This document shows, one piece after another, positions 48,511 to 60,964 of a stretch of 64,000 nucleotides of DNA (positions within the stretch are counted from its first letter, which is position 1; each line of letters starts with the position of its first letter). A program made the position numbers and the translations under genes. The notes beneath the pieces were generated by a model, which worked only from the letters and a program-made list of their open reading frames with translations, did no database searches and was not told where the DNA came from. Location: NCBI GenBank assembly GCA_037892935.1, contig JAYXKI010000003.1, forward strand, positions 992,001 to 1,056,000, read 5' to 3'. The DNA is from Phlebopus portentosus. Taxonomy: Eukaryota; Basidiomycota; Agaricomycetes; Boletales; Boletinellaceae.

Positions 48511-50768
48511 ATGCCAGTACCCGTTCCCGTACACGAAGGATTTTCAGCACATCGAGCTGTCAAATCGCACAGTATCTTACACACCGCCGCTCCATCAGTC
48601 ACTCCTGAACCTATATTCCGCGACGCATCCAACTACGTAATCCATTCGGCTTGCCAGCCTCCTACGGTCCAAACAGTATTTCCCGACTACACACATTCCC
48701 AGGAAACACGTTCAAACTGGCCATCATTTGTGCCTTATTCTTCTGGGGTTAGTTCACGTCTTCCCCAGAGACCTGGACTCGGTCAGGAGGGTCTGAATCT
48801 CAGTTACGGGCTGACCGCTGCGGAGGACGTAGCGATCAGTAAGCTCACGCACGCAGAAACATATCCTTTACCCGTGCTAACGTCTGGCATTTCTTCGACA
48901 GCCATGGGTCTGCAGCACTGTAGTGATAGACGAGTGGCGGATGGCTTTGGGATCCGATGCGAAGTTGATGCGGCTGATTTGGCATCAAGGTCACATCCCC
49001 AGGGACTTAGTCATGACAGCGGCTTTCCCTCATACGCGCAGGAATCTATCCCTGTGTGGGAGTCGTCTCAGCATCCTGATTCTATCAATGCAGAGCATTA
49101 TTGTGACGGTTTGCCCCAGCCTTCCGCCACACCTTTTGCGGATTTCGTTGACCGCATTGTCGCCACAGAACTGTCTCAGGGATGTGACTCTGGTGGTCAC
49201 GATGGTCCTCCGTTCCTCCCTCCGGTTGTCGCTCTGTCACACAAGCACCAGCCGGTGCCGCCGGTGCCGGTCTCGAATTCTTCTTATATCAAGGCGTATC
49301 GTGCAATGGCAGAACCTCTGTCTGAATGGATGGCGGATTTTATCTGGAAGGCTTGCACAGATGGTGTCAGCCTACCTCGGCGATTTGTTGGCATAGGGTA
49401 CGTTGATAGGCTTATTGTGGTTCAGCTTGGTTCTAATCAGACATTTCATCTAGCGCAATCCGGACTTATGGGGACAAGCCATCGTCCTCCCTTGCCAAGT
49501 CCATACATTCTGTCCTGTGCTCAACGCTTTTGCAACCCTCAGCTATTATCCTGGCCCTATGGTATATTACCCGTCTTCCGGTTCTCTTTGACGAGCAGAC
49601 AGTCGGGGTCAATCTAACATTATGCGAACTCGAGTTCAGGAAGGAACTCTATGGAGATGAACGGTCCCATCCGACGGCGAGACGCCAACATCAACTCGAA
49701 TCCCAGGCTCCCTTTAGGGTCGCATTGTTGGGTTGCATGCTAGCCAATAAGTGGCTCGACGATCACACGTTCTCAAATAAGACTTGGTGTGTATTTCCTA
49801 CATCGCGTATTGCCTTTATCGATTCTAATTTGTCTGTGTCTAGGCATGGCATCTCTGATGTGCCTATTCAAAGCATAAATCGACTCGAACTTGCTGCCCT
49901 CGCGGCCTTAGGACATGATTTATCCGTTGCGCCCAAGGCTTGGGAAATGTGGCTTGCACAGCTCCGTTGCTTCCCTACACCCATCTGTCGCCCCTCTTTC
50001 AAAGACTCCAACGCTGTTGCGCGCAAGATGATAACCGATTTAGCCCAGTTACAGGATCGTGCTGTGCTTAGGGCTTCAGCTATGGCGCCCGAACAGCCAG
50101 TATTTGGTACTTTCCTCGTCGACTTTGACTCAACGGATGAACCGTGTCAAATCGGACGTTTTGACCCATTCGAAATTGACCTCGACGAGGATGGTCCGCT
50201 CCGGGAGGAATACATACCAAAGCGAAGATCGTCTACGAAGAAAGACGCGTCGCAATGCTCTTCCGTAAGGGCAAATGATGATAGCATGTCTCCGTACGGA
50301 CCCTCCGAATGGGTTTCTCGTACTCATTGGAGCTATGCAAGGTACCGAGGGCCCCACTTCCAACGTGCAGCTCCCGTTCAGTCCCTTAGAGAGCCATTGG
50401 CACACTCCCACTCCGATATGGCATCTCGGGATATGCAGAACAAATTCGAGCGCAATCAAGGTTCTCTTTTACCTTACCAGCTCGATTTAGGCAACCCTCA
50501 GGTCAATCACGATTTCTTCGGAATGTCCTTACCTGTGCATAACCGTGCGGTTTGTCCTCCTACTGGCCACTCTAGAACTTCCTCAAATTCTTCCGGTTCT
50601 CCCGCTCATGTGGCAGAACGTTTTCGATCTTACTCTCAGACGCAGGTCGGCAGTAGCGATGCATGTTGTCCGCTTCCAATTTCCTGCTCTCGACTCGTCG
50701 GCCGCTCCACATTTTTCCACGGTCCGGTTAATGCCTGTTATTTCCAGCCTATGTGGCTAAAGACGTGA
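48511..50768 (+). CDS. Pho85-type cyclin (Pcl/Clg1-like)
   Basis: Large cyclin expected to bind a Pho85/CDK5-class kinase. The first exon (ATG at 48511) encodes about 300 disordered residues starting MPVPVPVHEGFSAHRAV. The cyclin box starts near SYIKAYRAMAEPLSEWMADF. An intron at about 49398-49450 leads to YGDKPSSSLAKSIHSVL, LQPSAIILALWYITRLPVLF and FRVALLGCMLANKWLDDHTF. A second intron precedes HGISDVPIQSINRLELAALA and LGHDLSVAPKAWEMWLAQL. The TFSNKTW-type signature and the Leu-rich helix are typical of the Pcl group. The rest is a Ser/Pro-rich tail with phosphorylatable SP/TP sites. Which Pcl subfamily cannot be decided from sequence alone. Confidence 0.85.
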
Positions 50769-51972
50769 ATCTCGAACGAATCCCTTACTCTATCCGCCGA
50801 TTCGTTCAAGTTTATTTTTCCTTCGGTCACTTCCTATCTTAAGGTGTCCGCGATAATATCCCTTGAATTTTGCTGTCCGACATTTACTCATTCTACGATC
50901 TTGCATTTTCGCCTATCAACACTGCTATACGGACTTCACTGGATCGACTGCTTTACATTCTTCGCGAGTGGCATTGCCACTGCCCGAGGAGTCATCACTC
51001 CTTCTCTTCTCACTACACGCATATATTTACTCGCGTCAAATTCCGAGACCCACAATTGTCATTATAACATTTTTGTGTCTCGCTCCGTTTTCCTTCTCAT
51101 TCCTCGGTTTTACGATGTTTAGTTGTCTCGTACGCCCTTTCATCCTGGTCTGTGTTTGCACTCGACACGCGCACTCCGTTGCAGAGCTGGACTTTGTCGG
51201 TATTCCTCTAACGGCGGTTAGCCGTTGAGTTGGAATTTCCTGCTCCACTACCGGAGTTTCAGTTGCTTTCATTCATGTTCACGAATCACTAATTGGTTCA
51301 GGTCCAGTTTGCCCCGTGCTATGATTTTTTTCCCCTTTTTTTCTGACTCTGATGCACACAATTTGCTAAATGTCGAAAAAAATTCAGAAAAGACAAAGCA
51401 AACGAATGAGCTTTCCTTCTTCTTTTTCTTTTTTCTCTTTTTCTCTTTTATTCTCGTCTTTTCCATCTCGGCGTTCCGTTCCACTCGCGTCCATGCCAGC
51501 GATCCTCGTCCCGCCCGATATCCTTTCATTCTGGCCATCATTTACCATCGCAGCCCGGCTGAGGTTCTGTCCCCTTTATCCTCAGACTCCCTCACAGACT
51601 CCCTCACCACCTGGCTCCACCCTCCTTGTCATGACTCTAGCCCCCTCTCCTCGCCATTTCTTCACCTTCCCCTTCCGCCACAGCCTTCTCTTCTTCCCGA
51701 ATCCCCGATCTCCCCTTCCTACCCGCTTCTCCTTTACCTTTGATCCGCAGTCTCACTTTCTTTGACTCTTCTGCTGTATGCTCGTACGTTGGTATAGTTG
51801 TCTTGCAGATGAGTAGTACCAGTACTTGTGCTAGTGTAGGTCCTGCACTAGCAGTCCAGTCAGTTACGATTGAAATGCTGATTTTGATTTGTGGGCCAGA
51901 ACCGTGAGAAATTCTTGGAAATGCTTTGGTGTGGTCACATTCCGCGACTTGACGATTACTTATATCTTAAAC
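50769..51972. other. Long intergenic region: cyclin 3' flank and HEI10 promoter
   Basis: Over 1.2 kb without a convincing gene. Plus-strand C/T-rich runs around 51300-51780 create open frames of 130-170 codons made almost wholly of Ser, Phe, Leu and Pro, which I read as composition artefacts. A poly-T run lies at 51326-51342. Confidence 0.4.
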
Positions 51973-53641
51973 ATGGATCTCGATATCAAGTGCAACAATC
52001 TCTCCTGTAGGAAGACTCTCATAGATAAAGCGGTTGTGGTGAGCATTGAAATGGTTGCGACGGTGAGCGACACGGTTTGATCCAGACCTCTTCTCTCCAT
52101 TCAGACAACTTGTGAGGAGAAAGTGTTCGAGCCATTCACGAGATCCTAATTACTCCCTAGGCTCTCACATATTTTGCGGTACATTTCATCTTACCAAACC
52201 CAACAGCGCCTGATTTTACAGCTCAGTGGAATGCGCCAACGAGCTATTCACTTCCGCTCAACTTTGTCCTGGTAGGGTTCCTCGATAGGGTTGGCACGGA
52301 CGTTTTTGCTGAATCAGCTTATTTAGCTTGCGAAACTCACTTGTCGGAGCCGTGAGTCGAGTGTATCTATTCTCATATAGTCTAACATATATGTGCCCTT
52401 GCATCCAGCGACGATGTAGTGGTATGCACGTATGTTTCCGCTCTGCAAGTCGCCATCGCTGAAATAGACCCAGGTCTCGTCTTTGCATCCATCCAACGAT
52501 TATAAGACGGTTAGTATATACGCAGGGGCCTACATATCTCCGACTTATGGCTCGCTTAAAGTCGGTATTGTCTGGCCTCCGCCCGTCTCTCGTTCTTGAG
52601 ATCTGTGGAAGAGCTCTCTCATTCTGGCAATATCAAACCCATCAAGAATAGTATGGCAGGTTTCGTGCAATCTTATGGTTCTGGTTTCTCAAGCGGTATC
52701 AGCTCTTTTCAGCAAGCAGTCCTGAAAAACATGAACGAACGCAATGCTCAGCTGCAGAAACAGCTTGACAATGTCATTCGCGAAGGTTATTTCCTGCTAC
52801 TTGCTTATATGCTGACCTTTGCATTCCCTTTCTGACTGGTGTTCAGCTAACGGAGAGCTCAGTCTACTGAATAACAAGTTACAAGGTCTTGAAAGGGAGC
52901 TGGAGATTGAGAGGCGCAAAATTCGCGAAATGCAAGACGCTGCAAGAGAGAGGGATAAAGAATACCAAAAACTCAAAGTCTGTGACTTCTAGAGAAGTCG
53001 CTTTGACTGCTTGTCCTGAAGATCATCTTCTAGAACCATTATGACAAGATCAAAAGGAAAGCACTTCTCGCACCTAACTCATTGGCGAATGACGGCTTTG
53101 CAATGCCTGGTCCTGCTTCAAATGAAAATCAAATGGCCATGGAGCGACCTATGAATAAAGGCAGAAATGTGTTTGCGAATCCAGGAGGCGTCAATGCGGT
53201 AGTAGGTGGTATGGAAGCTAACGGGGTTTGATATATTTTGAGCATCTGTATGTGTCGGGTCTTGGCTGAAACGTCTCGTGCAGATCCAAAGGACGCCCCT
53301 CCGAAGCGGCATGGGAGGCATAGGGGTGCACCAAGTAAACGACTGGCAACCTTTGATCCGCCACGACGGAGCCACTTTCCGCGCGCCGAGTGCATCCGAT
53401 CAAAGCGCCGATGAAGTTGAGAATATCTTGAGTACATCACACCAGGTGCACCGTCAGTTCATGCCCCGTCCGGCGAACAATACCGGGCAGTTTCACGGAA
53501 GAATGATGTCCGCTCAATCTGGTACGTCAAGGAAGTGCGCATAGCTATCTAGGGAAGACTGCTCATGTGAAGTCTTCAGCACCTATGATGCAACAGAACA
53601 CCAGAAGAATCAAAGCCTTTAGACCAGCCATCATCCGCTGA
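51973..53641 (+). CDS. HEI10: HEI10/CCNB1IP1-like RING protein, meiotic crossover regulator
   Basis: RING-type SUMO/ubiquitin ligase that accumulates at crossover sites on meiotic chromosomes. The start MDLDIKCNNLSCRKTL is the family hallmark. Four introns within the RING must be removed to read KAVVTTCSHIFCVECANEL and FTSAQLCPACETHLSEPDD; they include a 7-base and an 18-base exon. Then SNDYKTSVLSGLRPSLVLE and ICGRALSFWQYQTHQEYG lead to the coiled coil NERNAQLQKQLDNVIREANG and LERELEIERRKIREMQDAAR. A 43-base intron (gtatgg...ctcaag, 52652-52694) is needed after HQE to keep the frame. The C-terminus is disordered and ends MQQNTRRIKAFRPAIIR-stop. Not listed as an open frame because of the fragmented exons, but the domain match is strong. 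Confidence 0.88.
52105..52111 (+). other. Seven-base microexon in the HEI10 RING finger
   Basis: ACAACTT lies between acceptor cattcag (ending 52104) and donor gtgagg (from 52112). It encodes Thr-Thr plus the first base of a zinc-binding cysteine codon. It joins the first exon (ending 52038) to the 18-base exon and completes TTCSHIFC. Confidence 0.7.
52161..52178 (+). other. Eighteen-base exon in the HEI10 RING finger
   Basis: GC TCT CAC ATA TTT TGC G, between ccctag and gtacat. It encodes the CSHIFC core with a zinc-binding His and Cys. The next acceptor is the cag ending at 52226, giving VECANELF. Confidence 0.7.
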
Positions 53642-53894
53642 GTTCATCTCGCTTCACACGATAATTAGTTGAGACGGTCAATCACCGCTGGTCGTTTTTC
53701 ATAAGAGACTACTTTTCAGGTCCTTTATGTCTATAGTACAAACCGTATAATCAAAGAAAGTGTACAAATAAATGTAAAATCATGTTCGACATACATGCGA
53801 GTGTGGAGTGTTAGCGTCGGTAAAGTGCATGAATCAGTATCGTAATAAGGGAAACAAAGCCAAGACATCAACACAGAGAATGAATACACAAATA

Positions 53895-56800
53895 TCACTC
53901 TCGAATTAGAACACCATTCTTTTCATCGTCTAGATATCGGCCAATGGCCACCATGTCCATACCTCCGGCCCTCCGCAGATAGCCAGCAAGTATACTTTTA
54001 TCCGCATGAGGTAAAAGGTCTGCTAGTTTAGCAATCTTCACATCAATGTCGGACGCGGACTCTGCGACCTGGCTCAACCCGTTCTGCGCGAAAGAGGGCG
54101 CAACTGATGGACTGCGCTTAATCAACATCCGCCGCGACGTTTCGGTATCGCTCTCCACAGGCTGTGCCTTTGGCGCGATGACACTTTGCGCACGTTGTAT
54201 GCGACCCGGTGGAGCTCGAGGACCTCCAGGTAAAGAGGGAGCCACGTTGATTTGTACGGGTCGGGGAGCAGGCGTTGGTAGAGCTTGCTGACGTTTGCTC
54301 AGCAATTTGTTGGGCTGCGATCCCGGCAAGGTCGGGCGGTCTTTCTTCACACTCGCCTTACGCCCGATGGAAGCGAAGAACCCACCCCCGCTTGACGATT
54401 TGCCGCTTCCGAGAGAAGGTGCATTGCTACGGGTTGACGCACTCGCACCTAGACGTGTAGAAGGCTGCTGTTGAGCGTGGACGGGCGGCGGACCCTGAGC
54501 AAGTGTCGGATATGGAAGCGGAGGTGGACCTCGCGGAAGCGTATCATCTTCGGACCGCTGCGGAAGCAGATCCGTCGCAATGTACGCGTCGACACGCTTC
54601 GGGAAAGTCATTTCGGAACCTATCGATCCACGCGACGGATGCCGCGGCTGGAATGTAAAGGAAAGCTCGCTGGGGCTTCTTACTGCCACCGGAGAGACAG
54701 ATTTCCGCTTTGACGAACCCTTCCCAGGAACCGTGACTGAGGATGGATGAGAAGGGAAGAAAAAATGAGGAACGGAGCTTAAGGAAAGTGAGAGGAATGA
54801 ACTCACGGTTGTGCTTTGTTGTGACGACCCAATCTCCAAGCCCTGGATCGTGGTTCGCAAGCTCGTTGATCTTGCGAGCGTAGCCTAGACTGCGCTCAAG
54901 AGGAGTTCTTTTCGCCAGTACATCGGCGAATTGCATTGCATCCGGCCACCTTGACCGGATCTTCGTGACATAAACGACCTTCGTGCGGGGTGGGGTCCGT
55001 TGCTGCTCGGGTGCAAAACCATTTCCATGCCCAGCACTGGCTCCGTTATCAGAGCGTTCATGAGAAGCGCGATCATGCGAAATACTACTCCGCGGAGAGA
55101 GCTTGGTTCCGGAAAGCCGTGACGGCGGTCGTGGAAGTGCCGAAAATCTCTTGAGTGCGAGGTCCAGCATCTTCTGTGGTTTACTAATGCTTCCCGACTC
55201 TTGCGAGTCGGAACGCTGCAATCTCTGCGGTGACGATGCAAGTGGGTCGGGAAGCGGCTTCGTTACTGTGATGTCTGCAACCTTATCATAGTCACCGTCA
55301 GAATACGTGGAGGTCGGGCTATCGGGAGACCGGGGTTCGCCGCCCTTGAACGTTGACCGACTCTCTTCTCTTCTAAGATCCATCCCTGACCTTCTTTCCC
55401 TCAGACTCTGTTCTTTAGATGTAGGTGGGGACGGGTCGGTTTTGGTACTTGAAGAAGTCTCGACCGGTGGGGAAATAGAATTCGGCCTTTGCGTCTGGCT
55501 AGTTGCCTCGTCAATGGCAGCTGTCACATCCCTGACAAGCTCGTCCATCGTATTTTTACGCTTCAGTTTCTGCTGTTCCTGTTGATCTTGTTTCACAGAC
55601 AGCCGGGTAAGAGCGTGCGTGGCATCTGATACGATAACCGAGTCGATCGGGAACGCGCCCTCTCTCGTGTGACCTTTGCTCTTCACAGAATCGTCAGATT
55701 GCGAGTTGACGAGCGTAGACGAAGTTCTGTCATACATAATAAGAGACGTAAATTGATAAATTACACGGCACGGGTGATATTCAAACGGATAAAGACGAAG
55801 AAAGCTTTACGCACGTAGATGGGGTCATTATCGGCGCTGTGACTTCAGGCTGTCTCACGGCCGGCGAGGACGCTGGGTCCTGCTTTGATGTGATGGATGT
55901 GTCAGACCTTCGCTTCGCAAGCGAGGATGAGCCGGAGTTTGGGGCATGTAATCGCGGTGGACGCGGTGGGGGAGGTGAATCGCGTTTAGGAGGAATGATC
56001 TGTCGAGGCGGTGAAGGTAATGGGCCGGCAGTAGCATGGATGCCAGGCTGGTAATACAGGTAAGGAGAGGGCGCTGGGGCAGGCATAGTTAGCACTGTGG
56101 GCGGTGATGAAATTGATGAAGATGATGCGGTCGTCGCCATTGAGTAGTACGAGTATGACGGTGAAGGCAAGCCGCTGGAGGTGTAATAGGGGTTGGCAGA
56201 AGAAGAGGAAATGTTGGATGCAGGCCACATATAGCTGGAGTCGGGGCCGGGTGCTACGGACTTGTTCTCATCGCGTTGGCTGCGGGTGCCGTGCTGTTCG
56301 TCGTACTGATGACTGCGTGGCCGTTGCCTTGGCCGCTACTGCTGGATGTATGCTGATGAGAATATTGCTTCGGCTCCTTAGACGTTGATGAGGACTGCGC
56401 AGGATACTCGCTTGTACTGGGCTCAGTTGCACCGTCAGAAGAAATTAACGAAGTCTGGGAGCGAGATGGAGTCTGAAATATGGGCGACAGCTGTGCCGTC
56501 TGAACAGCATTAGCATCCGACGAAGTGGCAGTGCGCGTTTTGGACTCGTCACGGCGCAGATGAACCTCGGTCGTCATCGTACCCGATGTTGGTGAGATAG
56601 CCGTGCTGGTGCCCACAATACCAATATCACGAGAGCTCTTCCTCAAACGATGACCAGGCCTACTTCGTTTCTCCCCCCTGCTAGTCGAATCGCTCGAGAT
56701 TGAGTCTCTGTCCGGTTTAGGGATAGATCGACTTATAGAACCGTGTGCGCTTGTTGTGAGGACGGCCTCGGATTGAGAGCGCTGGTGCTGACGTCTACCA

Positions 56801-58326
56801 GAAGCAGCAGTTGTGTTTGAAGTCAAAGACGTCGCCGACTCAGAGCCCTCATGCCGCGCTAGTAATGGTGGCGTCGGATGCGCAGACGCAGGCGCAGAGA
56901 GCGGAGGCGTGAAATAACCAAGATTCGTGTACGCACTCGGACTCGCGTCTGGCGGAGCAACGAACGCGAAATTGCCGACGATGCCGCGACGCGCGAGAAG
57001 GGCACTCACCGCCGTTGACCTTGAGCCCGTGTTTGCGGAGGCAAACGCAGAAGGTGGGTGAGAAGATGAGGCAGAAAAGGCTGAAGAAGAATAGGACGAA
57101 ATGGAGGACTGAGAGGCTGGACTAAGAACTCGGCGCGTGCTTGTTGTTGTGCCATGTACGGTGCTCCTTGACTTTCAACTCGGCCGAATCCGTCGCTTAG
57201 CGTCCCGCCATCTCTCACCTCTCCTTCACCCTTGTGATCTCGCTCAGCGTCTGTTCCAGAGTCCATCTCAACAACAGCGACGCGTCGTTTGTCCGATGCT
57301 CCGCGCGAGCTCGCCTTGCGTCGGGGGACGGGTGCCCCATCGAACCCAAATGCGGGGTCAGTTACTGAATCCACTGTTGATGCTTCCAATGCTGGTCGCT
57401 CCAGTTGCGAGGTAATAGTAATACTAGTCCTTTGCTCTTCAGCCTCTCTTGGCTCGAGTGGGCCGCTGGTTTGCGCTTGTGGCTGAGTCTGATGAAACGC
57501 GGGGGAAGAGAGATTGAATTGCTCTTCTTGAGCTGGGGTTGCTGCGCCGTGCCGGTGACCATGCTGAAATTGGGCGATGATGCGGCTGATGCCATAACCA
57601 GTCCCATCGTCTGCACTCGAGTTGCCGTTCGCGGATGTGCTAAAGTCATCTCGTTCCAGAACCGTCCCCGACTCGATCCCCGAGCCCGTCTCCGTGCACG
57701 CCGTCGTACTCATAACACTACTAGCCTTAAGAGGGCACGCGTCCCCGATGGGACTACCGAGTGCAATACCGTATTGCACGTCCATGGAGTCGGCGTTGCA
57801 CTCTCCACCTGCCCCATCCTCTTCAACATTGAAACCAGCCAGACTTTTGTTCCTACTCCATCCCGTCTCCCGACCTACGTTCTCCCGCGTTCCTAGCCCA
57901 CGTCCCGCTTCAGGAGAGCCATAATCCGAAACAGAGTCCTCCGAATAAGACGACGAGGGGGACGCGCTCCGAGTCCGAGTCCGAGAGCCTATTGTATCTC
58001 GGCTGTGGCGTATGTCTGTTATGCCGGATTGAGACTGAGAATGTGAGACTGGTTCGGGATTGGGACTGGGGTATCTATATTCGGGCTCAGAGCGACCCGC
58101 GTCTGCAGACTGGTAATAGGATAGAATTTGGCTCGTCTCGTGTCGCAGTATCCTCGGGCGCACTGAGTGTATGCGCGGTCAATAATGACTATTAGCATAG
58201 CTAATAAACGCGAGTTTGCTCACGATGTATATGTGATTGACTGTCATCGTCGTCTTGGAGCGAATGTGAGACATCGGACCCAGCATCTGATGTGTGCTCA
58301 AGGACGCTGAGCCCTGCGGTGGCCAT
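53895..58326 (-). CDS. Large disordered protein with C-terminal CUE-like domain
   Basis: Over 1,200 residues, not recognised as a named family. Start at MATAGLSVLEHTSDAGSD (Met at 58326). The protein is mostly Ser/Pro/Thr-rich and probably disordered. It includes a Tyr-rich stretch (NPYYTSSGLPSPSYSYYSM), Pro-rich segments suited to SH3 binding (RDSPPPPRPPRLHAP) and a compact conserved block (IRSRWPDAMQFADVLAKRTP, LERSLGYARKINELANHDPG). The C-terminus KIAKLADLLPHADKSILAGY, then MVAIGRYLDDEKNG, fits a CUE-type ubiquitin-binding helical bundle (Leu-Pro near helix 1, di-Leu-like helix 3). It might connect ubiquitin to trafficking or signalling. Introns at about 57130-57168 (gtacat...ttcttag), near 55740-55815, and 54718-54806; others are uncertain. 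Confidence 0.7.
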
Positions 58327-58344
58327 GAATGAGAGTCGTGAAGG

Positions 58345-60290
58345 AAGGAAGGAAAGAAAATGGAAAGAGGGAAATGTGGATACTTTGTCGAGCGAGCGGA
58401 GGATGTGCGCCGCCCTGGGATTGGATCGCACGCGTCTTGTTCTCGCTCGGATCCGACTAACCGAGCCCACTCATAATCATATTCGCTTATTCTACATTAT
58501 ATCATATTACATGTTTCATGCTTTCTACATCAGCTGGGACATATTCAAGAAAAAAAGATGAAAACACTTCAGACTGGCTTCCCATTAGGACTCTTCCCAA
58601 GCTTCGTCGTCTCGAACGCTTCCACAGCGTGATCGAAGTCATATCTCCGACACGTTAGCATCAATTATACTTAGCTTGAGTGATGAGACATACCTGTGAG
58701 TGACAAGGGGCTTGAGGTCAATCTTGCCAGACGATACAAGCGCAATAGAGAACAGGCTATGATCATTTGAGCATGATCAAACCGAGCCAAAATCTAGAGC
58801 TGATCGAAAGCGACTCACGCCTTAACGGAAAGAACCCAAGAAGAAGTGTGATCGGGATTTAAACCTCTGCGGAGCCCATTCCAACCTATCAATCCCGTCA
58901 CATCTCTCGAACAAAGTCAATCAGAGATATACTCACCTGGAGGAATGTACCTCCAACCTTCACGAGGTAGAGACCCATCTGGATACACACTTCCGCACCA
59001 CTGGCGTCAATAACGAGGTCAAGACTCTTCGGTCCACGCTCATCGACACCCAACTTCTCCTTAAGCAACCCAGCAGCACGACGCGAGTATACCATTTTCG
59101 TCTCGCCTTGCTCGAAGGGAGGCGGGACGAATCCTCCTGTCGCGGCATACTTCACCGCGAACTCGACGCGCGATGGAACATCGACAGCGATGATGCGCGA
59201 TGCACCCAGCGCTTTCGCAACCGCCATACAAAGCAGACCAACTGGTCCGTATCCGAAGATCGCCACATTTTGGTTCGCCCGCAGTTTCGCGAGGGTCGAG
59301 ACGGAATGCACGGCAACAGACAGAGGTTCCATCTTGCGCAGAATATAATTAGCATATACTCAGTGATTTTGATTCCATCAAAATGCGAACCATTGCACCT
59401 TCTTCTAGCGTGAGGTTATCTGGCAACTTGTATGCCAGGTCTGAAGGGATCTTGTAGTACTTCCCAAGCGTACCATCGTAAAGTGGCGATGCAGCGAAAA
59501 TGACTTTACGGCAAAGCTATTCAAAAAAGAAATCCTGAAACAGAGCGCACACGTCGTACCTGCCGCTCTTGCACGCCTCGCAAGTACTTGTATTTAAGTA
59601 CAGCACGTCGATCCAGGCTCCATCGCGACCTTGTCGCCCGGCTTGAGGTGTTTGACCTTCGGGCCGACTTCGGGGAATTCTCAGTCCCAGTATGCTTCCG
59701 GACCTAATTACCAAGTCGTACCTTTGGCTACGATACCGGAAGAGATTCATGGCCAAGGACCTTAACGACCGTCCATTGCCTTAGCACGATCGGTTACTTC
59801 GGATAAAGAAGGGTGAATGCACACCATTGGCTTTTCGACGACGAAGTCGCCCTGCAGAGAGTCCACGTTCATAGATCGATCCACCGCGAAGAGAATATTA
59901 TTACGACTCACTCCCATCCGAACCACACATGCCTGAGAGTCGGTCAGAAATAGTTCATTTTAAATGACCGCGAATGCCGCACCTGTTTTCTTGACCTCAA
60001 CGAGGACCTCATCGTCACCGACTAATCGCATATAATCAGTTCGGTGAACGGATCCGATAGACCCCCACACGCACTTTCAGGAATCGTCGTAAATGACATC
60101 GCTGATGCCACGAAGGATTTGTTCTCGCTCATTGCTGTTACGATCTAGTGCTAAGGGAGGAAGGTTAGCGGTCGTAGAGAACCGTACCGGGAGCGTTCGG
60201 CCCGTTTTTCCGTCCTCACTCGTTCTTACCGTTCGTCCGAACGACTGTTGAACTGGCAGAGGATGAGTGGGATCGCATTTTGACAAAGGG
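58345..60290. repeat. Tandem duplication, left copy (decayed)
   Basis: Collinear with 60750-62955. Shared landmarks outside coding sequence include gaaatgtggatac (about 58371) against gcaaatgtggatac, the stretch cgcttattctacattat, catcagctgggacatatt, and the promoter stretch ggtcgtagagaaccgtac. The left edge reaches into the upstream region of the CUE-domain gene. Confidence 0.8.
58560..60132 (-). pseudogene. Decayed tandem copy of xylitol/sorbitol dehydrogenase
   Basis: Same exon order as the intact gene at 60965-62705 but with several lesions. Two small deletions in the first exon change its residues while ending in frame (start 60130-60132). A 27-base loss removes nine residues including the catalytic zinc-binding His. 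Two extra bases in the GHESSG block shift the frame. A roughly 14-base insertion near 59590 creates an in-frame TAA. A 20-base loss occurs near 58830, and the C-terminal end is missing. The middle exon ([20 protein letters not shown] to GGTFLQ) remains open and nearly identical to its sister, with IFGYGPVGLL for [10 protein letters not shown]. Such a protein could not be a functional dehydrogenase. Confidence 0.85.
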
Positions 60291-60964
60291 GTGGTCAATA
60301 TGGGATTACCTAGGTGATGGCTCATGAAAAATGAAAATGATAGCAATTACACGTCTGGAATTATGCAAAATATGTTATTCTGGCAATGTGGTAGGCCAGG
60401 AGCCACTAGTACTCGTAATGTTTAGACCATATATTCTGAGCATTCTTGTATAATATATATATTAGACTTCCTGATTGCAGAGCCTCACTTCTACTTTGTG
60501 TCCGTAGGCTGATAGATCCAATGGTTGATTATCTGCTGGTTTGTATATGTGATAAAGACTATGACAGCTTACTATTGCACATGGCTTGCTTCTTCAGGTA
60601 TCTCGTTGGTCAGTGGTGGCATTTCCTTTATCACTATCTCCTGTGCTCTATGGAAATGCTCTAAATCCAAATGGTGGTGGATCTATGGTCAGCTGCGAAT
60701 CCATTTGTCCTGACACAGCAGGCAAAATTTGGTTTCGGCACGGCTGAACGAAAGAAAGAAGGCAAATGTGGATACTAACAAGTATATTATATTCGAGCAG
60801 GGGACGACTCGGACGACTTTGGATCCGTATCCGACTGACCGAGCCCACACAATTCGCTTATTCTACATTATATTTTCCCAAATTCATTCGTGAATTATTT
60901 TCTACATCAGCTGGGACATATTTTGGCATATCCAAGAAAAAAGACAGTCATAGGCACATTGCCT
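60133..60964. other. Spacer between the two dehydrogenase copies
   Basis: Contains the promoter remnant of the decayed copy (60133-60290), about 460 bases of A/T-rich unassigned DNA (60290-60750), and a duplicated fragment of the 3' flank together with a piece of the CUE-gene upstream region (60750-60960). No gene recognised. Confidence 0.5.

Noticed and set aside
51225..51765. Two long plus-strand frames upstream of HEI10
   Set aside because: Almost only Ser, Phe, Leu and Pro from a C/T-rich leader, mutually overlapping, with no recognisable domain or splice continuity.
52560..52720. Apparent frameshift in HEI10 after QYQTHQE
   Set aside because: A 43-base GT-AG intron (52652-52694) joins HQEY to GISSFQQAVLKN in frame, so no indel is needed.
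57006..57170. Reading the CUE-protein exon straight to its stop (Leu/Pro-rich end)
   Set aside because: A 38-base intron with gtacat donor and ttcttag acceptor gives a Ser-rich continuation in frame with the next conserved exon.
57137..57924. Plus-strand frames opposite the CUE-domain gene
   Set aside because: Antisense shadows of a Ser/Pro-rich coding exon. The minus-strand reading is supported by introns and domain content.
58898..59332. Treating the left dehydrogenase as a functional gene
   Set aside because: Its open central exon looks intact, but the flanking exons carry an in-frame stop, a frameshift and loss of a zinc ligand.
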